Virus record (IMG/VR): IMGVR_UViG_3300025096_000055
Span: 1 to 37,527 of that record
Strand: one strand, 5' to 3'
Origin: a virus
Length of the DNA: 37,527 nt
This document shows, in pieces, positions 7,653 to 12,848 of this stretch. The notes below the pieces were generated by a model. The model made no database searches. It was not told where the DNA came from and saw nothing but the letters and a program-made list of their open reading frames with translations. Within the stretch, counting starts at the first letter, position 1; every line of letters begins with the position of its first letter. The position numbers and the translations under genes are program-made.

Positions 7653-8770
7653 TCAAAATTCCTATTGAAGAACTTAGATTTATTATCAGTGACTTTGTTG
7701 AATACTTCAATGGATTTGATCGTATTGATGATTATCTGAGAAAAGTTAAACAAGAAAAGATTGCTAATCTTGGTATTAATCCTCTATTTCCTTTAGAGGA
7801 TGATTTTTTTAGTTCTTGGGATATGTCTCCTGAGGATATGAAGATTAGTTTTAATGTTGAGGAGAATAATGAGGTTTTTAATAATTACCTTGCCATTACA
7901 ACTTCTCATGCCATTGAAGAATCCATTCCTGGCAAGACTATTCGTATTATTGTAAGAGAAACTACTACAAATAAAATCATTGGATTTATTCGTTTGGGAT
8001 CTCCATTAATTAATTCTAGACCAAGAAACGATTGGCTTGGACATGTTCCCAATCTTTCTTTGTTAAATCGGCATACAATTATGGGATTTATTATTGTCCC
8101 TACACAACCTTTCGGTTATAATTGTTTAGGAGGAAAATTACTATCACTTATTTGTTGTTCTCATGAAATACGTGAAGTCATTGACAGGAAGTATGATAGT
8201 AATATATGTTGTTTTGAAACTACTTCTCTTTATGGTAGTACAAAATCATCTTCCCAGTATGATGGATTAAAACCATACATAAGATTCAAAGGATTAACTG
8301 ATAGTAATTTTTTGCCACTTCTACCTGGACCATTATTCAAAAAGTTGGAGAGATTATTTAAATCTTATATGAGTAATGATCGTAGTGCTACTCTTGTTAA
8401 AAAGAATGCTTCAAGTAGGAAGTTGAAGACGCAGGCTAAGATGATTGCGATTATGAAATCCAATCTTCAGGAATATCCTGATGATCTTAGAATGCTTAGT
8501 GAGAGTCTTGATAAATTTAAGAACCTTACAGAGAGAAAGAGATTCTATATGTCGGATTATGGATTCTCTAATTCTAGGGAAGTTCTTAGTGGTGATCAAG
8601 ATACTCTTGAAAAGAATCCTATTAACTTTGATAAATTCTATATGGATAACATAGTAGAATGGTGGAAGAGAAAGGCTTCTAAGAGATATCAAACTCTTAA
8701 TGAGGATGATAAAGTTCGTAAAGAACTTGAGATTTGGACCAAAGACATGCACATTGACATTATACGATGA
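7649..8770 (+). CDS. DUF4338 / DruA-like protein
   Basis: 373 residues with no close T4 counterpart. Residues ~95-240 resemble DUF4338: a beta strand with GFIRLGSP, then RPRNDWLGH, LLNRHTIMGFIIVP, a helix LGGKLLSLICCSHEI, and CCFETTSLYGS followed by FKGLTDS. This follows the family order (R-D-W-I-G, N-x-R-F-L-I-L-P, L-ETF-V). DUF4338 is the domain of DruA, a component of Druantia anti-phage systems, and also occurs in phages; its activity is not established. The C-terminal ~130 residues are Lys/Arg-rich and helical, possibly nucleic-acid binding. It is coupled by ATGA to both neighbours. The domain call comes from pattern memory, not a search. Confidence 0.55.
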   Translation: MIKIPIEELRFIISDFVEYFNGFDRIDDYLRKVKQEKIANLGINPLFPLEDDFFSSWDMSPEDMKISFNVEENNEVFNNYLAITTSHAIEESIPGKTIRIIVRETTTNKIIGFIRLGSPLINSRPRNDWLGHVPNLSLLNRHTIMGFIIVPTQPFGYNCLGGKLLSLICCSHEIREVIDRKYDSNICCFETTSLYGSTKSSSQYDGLKPYIRFKGLTDSNFLPLLPGPLFKKLERLFKSYMSNDRSATLVKKNASSRKLKTQAKMIAIMKSNLQEYPDDLRMLSESLDKFKNLTERKRFYMSDYGFSNSREVLSGDQDTLEKNPINFDKFYMDNIVEWWKRKASKRYQTLNEDDKVRKELEIWTKDMHIDIIR

Positions 8771-9702
8771 CTGAATCTATCAAAGAAAAACTAAGGAAAT
8801 TTAGGGGCCGAAATAATGGATATGAAAACATTGTTTTCTATTCATATAAAATGAGTCCCCATGCTCATATTAATCAGCATGAACTTAAACGCCTTGAACA
8901 CAGCATTTCTTCATTGAGAACATATAATGATACAATCCCCGTTTACATTTTTTGCGACGATCCTGATTTCATTCCTCAGCATCTTATACTGGAATATGCA
9001 GTAAGAGTTGAACCTTTTATTGATGGGTTTGATGATACTATGTTGAATGCTTGGTCAATTCATCGATGGTATAATTTACAATATTTCAAAGAAGAATCTC
9101 ATAACATATTGTATGTTGATTCAGATACTATCTTCTATCATGATGTTCAATACTTATTTGATACATATTGTCAATTTGATGTATATGGTAGAGAAGAATT
9201 TGGATTTAGATATGATCCAAATAATGGCGGAGGAAGGAATATAAGAGATCAATTGGATAGAGTTGATGCTTGCATCTATGATTTGGGAGGAAAACATCCT
9301 GTATACAAATTTTGTTTAGGAGTGGTCTTACTTAATGATAATATTCATAAGTCTATTATTGAACATTTGGATGAATTATCTGATTTGATGGAACAATTTA
9401 AGAGTAGTCAAGTTCTCTTGCCTATTCCAAATACAAGGATAGTTGATGAATATGCTGTATGGATTCTTTTAAGTAGATTGGAAGTTAATACTGGTTTATT
9501 TGGTATACAAGATGTAACTCAAGGGTATATTGAACAGAAACATCGAGAATGTTTTAATCCAGTTGTCTTGCATTATACTACAAAAAAAGAACAAGAATTT
9601 GCTTCATCTGAATTAAAGTATCATAATCTTATTAGGGATGTTGATGAACTGGCAGGAGATATAGATCCTTATTATAATAGAATGTCTGCTGTAAAATTAT
9701 GA
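8767..9702 (+). CDS. Putative GT-A glycosyltransferase
   Basis: 311 residues with a GT-A-like pattern: an N-terminal beta-alpha region (IPVYIFCDD at 57-65), then YVDSDTIFYHD (116-126). The Asp118-x-Asp120 there fits the metal/nucleotide-sugar DxD motif of GT8-like enzymes. A conserved-looking acidic/aromatic region (NTRIVDEYAVWILL) and HYTT (a late His) follow. No signal peptide or membrane helix, so it acts in the cytoplasm. Possible targets are phage DNA bases (T4 glucosylates its DNA), a host surface glycan precursor or a protein. It lies in the block between 44 and 62, coupled by ATGA to the DUF4338 gene; its stop overlaps a 13-codon mini-ORF (9699-9740) that leads into gp62. Confidence 0.65.
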   Translation: MTESIKEKLRKFRGRNNGYENIVFYSYKMSPHAHINQHELKRLEHSISSLRTYNDTIPVYIFCDDPDFIPQHLILEYAVRVEPFIDGFDDTMLNAWSIHRWYNLQYFKEESHNILYVDSDTIFYHDVQYLFDTYCQFDVYGREEFGFRYDPNNGGGRNIRDQLDRVDACIYDLGGKHPVYKFCLGVVLLNDNIHKSIIEHLDELSDLMEQFKSSQVLLPIPNTRIVDEYAVWILLSRLEVNTGLFGIQDVTQGYIEQKHRECFNPVVLHYTTKKEQEFASSELKYHNLIRDVDELAGDIDPYYNRMSAVKL

Positions 9703-9739
9703 GTATGAAAGAGTATAATGAGTGGTTGGAGAAATCGTG

Positions 9740-10114
9740 ATGGAATTGAAAGATTGGTTGAACTCTATTAATCAAACAAAGAAGAATGTTTTGGAGGAAG
9801 ATCCCACAGCAAAGTATCCGGCATTTATTATTAATAAATGTTTAAGTGGTTCTGTTGATGCTATTTTGTTTGTAAATGAGATGAATATAAACCATCATTT
9901 AGATCATGATATGCAATATAATTTTTATCTAAATACATTGAGGAAACGTAAAAGATTTTCTCCTTGGCTTAAAAAGGACAAGGTAACGGACCTTGAGACG
10001 GTCAAAATTTACTATGGTTATAGTAATGATAAGGCGGCACAAGCTCTAAAAATCTTGACGACAGATCAAATTAACTTTATTAAGAATCGAATTGACATTG
10101 GAGGATCAAAATGA
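9740..10114 (+). CDS. 62: Clamp loader small subunit gp62
   Basis: Second subunit of the gp44/gp62 clamp loader. It is 124 aa, shorter than T4 gp62 (187), as I recall for marine relatives. Similarity to T4 is in the central portion: NKCLSGSVDAILFVNEMN, then YNFYLNTLRKRKRFSPWLKK, then YYGYSNDKA. The ATG at 9740 has GGAG (9728-9731) 8 nt upstream and overlaps the TGA of a 13-codon mini-ORF that starts on the glycosyltransferase stop. A GTG at 9722 is an alternative. It is followed directly by regA, as in T4. Weak overall conservation makes context (44 upstream, regA overlapping) part of the call. Confidence 0.85.
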   Translation: MELKDWLNSINQTKKNVLEEDPTAKYPAFIINKCLSGSVDAILFVNEMNINHHLDHDMQYNFYLNTLRKRKRFSPWLKKDKVTDLETVKIYYGYSNDKAAQALKILTTDQINFIKNRIDIGGSK

Positions 10115-10563
10115 GTGTGGTTCAAGAAGCCGAAGTGAAGTGGGCACCTGATAGGATGATTGAGATTATTCTTAATGAACCTGATGATTTTCTTAAGGTA
10201 AGAGAAACTCTTACAAGGATTGGAGTTGCTTCAAGGAAAGAGAAGAAGCTCTACCAATCGTGTCATATCTTGCACAAGCAAGGGAAGTATTATATTGTTC
10301 ATTTCAAGGAATTGTTTGCCTTGGATGGAAAACATGCTAATCTTACAACCAATGATGTTCAACGTAGAAATCGTATTGCTCAACTTCTAGGTGATTGGGG
10401 GTTGATAACAATCGTTAATCCTGGTATAATTACAGAAGTTGCTCCGTTGAATCAAATAAAGGTTCTCGCTTATAAGGAGAAGGGAGAATGGACTTTAGAA
10501 ACCAAATATAACATTGGTAAGAAGAAGGTGACAGAGCAGAATGACAAAACAGGAAATTCGTGA
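10111..10563 (+). CDS. regA: Translational repressor RegA
   Basis: RNA-binding protein that represses translation of many early mRNAs by covering their ribosome-binding sites. Residues 16-150 align with T4 RegA (122 aa): MIEIILNEPDDFLKVRETLTR, the highly conserved LYQSCHILHKQGKYYIVHFKE, LLGDWG and a C-terminal LETKYNIG. The first ATG (10111) adds 15 residues compared with T4 but has an ideal GGAGG (10097-10101 region) and overlaps the gp62 stop (ATGA), so I prefer it to the internal ATG at 10156. The order 62-regA matches T4. A 16-codon ORF (10541-10591) overlaps its end and is probably meaningless. Confidence 0.95.
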   Translation: MSVVQEAEVKWAPDRMIEIILNEPDDFLKVRETLTRIGVASRKEKKLYQSCHILHKQGKYYIVHFKELFALDGKHANLTTNDVQRRNRIAQLLGDWGLITIVNPGIITEVAPLNQIKVLAYKEKGEWTLETKYNIGKKKVTEQNDKTGNS

Positions 10564-10613
10564 TAGAATAGAGGAACTTTCAAACCAGTAAAGAGCACAC
10601 CGTATTATTACAT

Positions 10614-10934
10614 ATGATAATGAAATTCCTGAATTGGATTAATAATCCATTGGATAACGAAGATGGTGCTGGTATTTCTACCACATGCACGATAGATGAG
10701 AATCCAGTAGATTGTTTTACTTTCAAATTGGAAGAAAAAGGATTTACGTATAATGAAGAAAAGGATTGGTGGGAAAGAACTTGGACAGTTGAGACTAAGT
10801 ATGGACAGGAAACTTCTTTAGAAGTTTATAAACAAGATGGTGATTCATGGAAGACTTTGATGTTTGGAAATGAAGGCGATCTTTTCTATGAACAAACTGT
10901 AGGATCAAGAACTGACGGATACTATACTATTTGA
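10614..10934 (+). CDS. Hypothetical protein, 106 aa
   Basis: After regA there is a 50-bp gap, then this ORF (ATG 10614, with a second ATG at 10620). It is acidic with many Trp, Tyr and Thr residues. The second half has alternating beta-type segments (WWERTWTVETKYGQETSLEVY, WKTLMFGNEGDLFYEQT). No signal peptide. I do not recognise a family. Its TGA (10932-10934) lies within the first copy of a 29-bp tandem duplication (10931-10988). Confidence 0.68.
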   Translation: MIMKFLNWINNPLDNEDGAGISTTCTIDENPVDCFTFKLEEKGFTYNEEKDWWERTWTVETKYGQETSLEVYKQDGDSWKTLMFGNEGDLFYEQTVGSRTDGYYTI

Positions 10935-10988
10935 TTATATTAACAAAAGTTTATTGGTATTGATTATGGCAACAAAAGTTTATTGGCA
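10931..10988 (+). repeat. 29-bp tandem duplication around the next start codon
   Basis: Two adjacent 29-bp units, 10931-10959 and 10960-10988, differ at four positions (ATT/GGC in the middle and T/C near the end). The first copy holds the stop of the upstream gene; the second holds the ATG of the 10966 gene (the first copy has ATA at that place). Confidence 0.85.
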
Positions 10989-11637
10989 TTATTGGGCTCC
11001 TTGGCCAGAGAATGATCATCCTTTGTTAAAGGATGGTGTTTTTATTGATCCTGTCAAATATATTGATACGGAAGATTTTACCAAATATAGATTCTATAAA
11101 TGTCCTGCTTGGAAATCTTGGGCTAGTAATACTTGGGTCTTTTATTCTCAATTAGATTGGGATGTAACAATAAAAGATAATGGAAATGATACCTATGGTA
11201 CTGTTGTCAATTCAAATCAAGATCAATTTAATGAATTCTGTCACCACACTGAGATAGAAATTATAGAAGGTCGGGAAGCTATTATACAAATTAATCCATC
11301 AGTTCTTATGTGGACAGATAATAAGAAAGTATGGTTAGAACAAATTCAACATCCAAGTCATGAAATTGTTAGTGCCCATTTTAGATTAGGCACTTGGAAA
11401 AGAAATCTATCATGTGCTTTTCGTACAGCACACCTCAAAATTAAAAGAGGTGATCCTATGTTTATGATACGATTTAGTGGAGTGGGAGAAAATTATCAAT
11501 TAATAAAACGCAAACCGGAAAGAAAAGTTGTTTTAGAAGTTTTTCAAAATTTAAAATTAAAAGATTATTTGCCTGGTAAGGCTTGGGGAATTATGAATAG
11601 GGAAAGTACGGGTAAGTGTCCATTTAATTTCGGTTAA
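10966..11637 (+). CDS. Hypothetical protein, 223 aa
   Basis: Start chosen at ATG 10966 (MATKVYWHYWAPWPEN); the frame also opens at 10954 with a non-ATG codon. Rich in Trp, Tyr and Phe, with mixed beta segments (YRFYKCPAWKSW, TWVFYSQLDWDVTI) and the motif RGDPMFMIRFSG near the C-terminus. No membrane helix or signal peptide. I do not recognise a named family. It stands between regA and the late hsp20 gene, with the ATG created in the second copy of a 29-bp duplication. Confidence 0.72.
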   Translation: MATKVYWHYWAPWPENDHPLLKDGVFIDPVKYIDTEDFTKYRFYKCPAWKSWASNTWVFYSQLDWDVTIKDNGNDTYGTVVNSNQDQFNEFCHHTEIEIIEGREAIIQINPSVLMWTDNKKVWLEQIQHPSHEIVSAHFRLGTWKRNLSCAFRTAHLKIKRGDPMFMIRFSGVGENYQLIKRKPERKVVLEVFQNLKLKDYLPGKAWGIMNRESTGKCPFNFG

Positions 11638-11665
11638 CCACACTGACCTTTTTGTTGATATGTGA

Positions 11666-11673
11666 TATAAATA
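11666..11673 (+). promoter_or_regulatory. Late promoter TATAAATA for hsp20
   Basis: Exact T4 late consensus, 59 bp before the hsp20 ATG. A CTGACC 17 bp upstream (11643-11648) would also make TATAAA (11666-11671) a weak sigma70 -10, so dual use early and late is possible. Confidence 0.75.
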
Positions 11674-11678
11674 AGTAT

Positions 11679-11695
11679 GGATGCCTTCGGGGTCC
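11679..11695 (+). promoter_or_regulatory. UUCG-tetraloop hairpin in the hsp20 leader
   Basis: GGATGCC and GGGTCC form a bulged stem closed by C(TTCG)G, a very stable tetraloop, starting a few bases after the late promoter. It would sit at the extreme 5' end of the late hsp20 mRNA, where it may stabilise the transcript. A 19-codon ORF (ATG 11677) spans it and ends on the hsp20 ATG (ATGA). Confidence 0.45.
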
Positions 11696-11732
11696 ACAAA
11701 ACACAAACTCGCTTTAATAAGGAGCTACTAAG

Positions 11733-12167
11733 ATGACTAATCTAGCGCGGTATCATGCTGCAAATCTTCCAGAACTGTTTGATAGGATTAATAAGAATGG
11801 CATAGGAATGGATGATTATTTGGATCGTTTTTTTAATCCGCATGAAAACCCACCAACAAATTATCCACCTTACAATCTCATCAATGTAAGTAATGTATTA
11901 TCCAGACTAGAGATTGCTTTAGCCGGATTTAAAAAAGATGAGGTTAAAGTTTACACAGAGTATGGTAAACTTGTTGTAGAAGGTAAGAAAGAGGAGAACG
12001 ACGATACTGATTATGCACATAGAGGACTTGCACAAAGATCCTTTACTAGACACTGGACTATCGCTGATGACACTGTTGTCAAAGAAGTCGTCTTTGAAGA
12101 TGGACTACTTTCCGTTACACTTGGTAAGGTAGTGCCAGAACATCACCAGCGTAAGGACTGGATCTAA
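11733..12167 (+). CDS. hsp20: Small heat-shock protein Hsp20 (alpha-crystallin family)
   Basis: A 144-residue chaperone that holds unfolded proteins; common in T4-like cyanophages, where a role in head assembly or host proteostasis is assumed. The alpha-crystallin domain spans ~45-135: LSRLEIALAGFKKDEVKVYTE, LVVEGKKEE and RSFTRHWTIADDTVV, then the characteristic FEDGLLSVTLGKVVPE. The C-terminal tail (RKDWI) resembles the usual I-x-I-like tail. AAGGAG lies 8 nt before the ATG. It has its own perfect late promoter (11666) and terminator (12181), so it forms a late transcription unit inside the otherwise early replication region. Confidence 0.95.
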   Translation: MTNLARYHAANLPELFDRINKNGIGMDDYLDRFFNPHENPPTNYPPYNLINVSNVLSRLEIALAGFKKDEVKVYTEYGKLVVEGKKEENDDTDYAHRGLAQRSFTRHWTIADDTVVKEVVFEDGLLSVTLGKVVPEHHQRKDWI

Positions 12168-12180
12168 TGTCCACTTCGGA

Positions 12181-12210
12181 AAGAGGGCCGCCTTGACGGT
12201 CCTCTTTTTT
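12181..12210 (+). terminator. Rho-independent terminator after hsp20
   Basis: AAGAGGGCCG (12181-12190) pairs with CGGTCCTCTT (12197-12206, one G-T pair), giving a 10-bp stem with 6-nt loop, followed by a T run (12205-12210). Its loop contains the -35 of the next promoter. Confidence 0.85.
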
Positions 12211-12221
12211 ATTGGTACAAT
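12193..12221 (+). promoter_or_regulatory. Sigma70-type promoter for the gp43 block, nested in a terminator
   Basis: TTGACG (12193-12198, 5/6) sits mostly in the loop of the hsp20 terminator; TACAAT (12216-12221, 5/6) follows after exactly 17 bp. It drives the two Sm-like-pattern small genes and DNA polymerase. Termination of the late hsp20 unit and initiation of the early unit share the same 41 bp. Confidence 0.65.
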
Positions 12222-12244
12222 AACAGAAGGAAATTTTTTTAACA

Positions 12245-12616
12245 ATGGCTATTAAACTTGCTTTACTCAAGTCTGGGGAAGAAGTTGTTGCGGATGTCAA
12301 GGAACTGGTATTTGAGTCGAAAGTAGTTGGTTATGTATTCAATAACCCTGTTACGATTAATTATTTGAATCCAGAAGTTCTTATGGAAGGAGGATCATCT
12401 TTGAACATGTCGTTTCAGATTTGGAATCCCCTTGCTAAGGATAGAAACATTCCCGTTGCTCCTGATTGGGTTGTGACGTTAGTTGATCCCATTGATCAAA
12501 TTATAACTCTATATACAACACAATTAACAAAGGCGAAAGATGGCGGAACAAACAACGAAGAGTCAGACGATAGAAGTGACACCGGAGATAATTCAACTGT
12601 TGTTCTTAAAGAATGA
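12245..12616 (+). CDS. Small beta-rich protein, paralogue 1 of a tandem pair
   Basis: 123 residues. MAIKLALLKSGEEVVADVKEL begins a beta-barrel-like pattern, with FNNPVTI and a later WNP...DWVVTLVDPIDQIITLYTTQL. The end is a low-complexity acidic Asn/Asp/Ser tail (from ~97). The next gene shows the same order of strands, so both may be one small fold (Sm/SH3-like by pattern, unproven). The ATG follows AGAAGGA. It is the first gene after the 12193 promoter. Its last 77 bases overlap the next gene in another frame; the tail is what the overlap encodes. Confidence 0.72.
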   Translation: MAIKLALLKSGEEVVADVKELVFESKVVGYVFNNPVTINYLNPEVLMEGGSSLNMSFQIWNPLAKDRNIPVAPDWVVTLVDPIDQIITLYTTQLTKAKDGGTNNEESDDRSDTGDNSTVVLKE

Positions 12617-12848
12617 TAGTATTGTAATTTCCAAAATCGAAGATATTGGTTCTGAGTTGGGTGAGCCTGATTGTAAATTAACCAAACCATATGAAGTTGT
12701 TCTTGATGAAGATAATAAAACAGCTTTGATTCCTTGGTTAATTAAATATACAGATCAGCGTCAGTTCATGGTTCATTCTGATCAAATTTTGACCATGGCT
12801 GATCCCAATGAAAAACTATCTAAACTTTATAATGAAAAACTCCTCTGA
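12540..12848 (+). CDS. Small beta-rich protein, paralogue 2 of a tandem pair
   Basis: 102 residues. LFLKNDSIVISKIEDI, LTKPYEVVL and IPWLIKYTDQRQFMVHSDQILTMADP...LYNEKL repeat the plan of the upstream protein (LLKSGEEVVADVKEL, FNNPVTI, DWVVTLVDPIDQIITLYTTQL). Similarity is by eye. It overlaps the upstream gene by 77 bases out of frame, and its TGA overlaps the gp43 ATG. Location and coupling suggest a role with the replisome or in regulating gp43 translation; the latter is speculation. No Shine-Dalgarno stands out within the overlapped sequence. Confidence 0.72.
   Translation: MAEQTTKSQTIEVTPEIIQLLFLKNDSIVISKIEDIGSELGEPDCKLTKPYEVVLDEDNKTALIPWLIKYTDQRQFMVHSDQILTMADPNEKLSKLYNEKLL

Noticed and set aside
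8754-8783. TTGACA near the start of the glycosyltransferase gene
   Set aside because: No -10-like hexamer at 16-18 bp.
10057-10085. TTGACG-17-TATTAA before regA as a promoter
   Set aside because: Only 4/6 at the -10 and fully within gp62 codons; regA is well served by coupling.
10541-10591. 16-codon ORF overlapping the end of regA
   Set aside because: Too short, with no ribosome-binding site of its own and no conserved partner visible.
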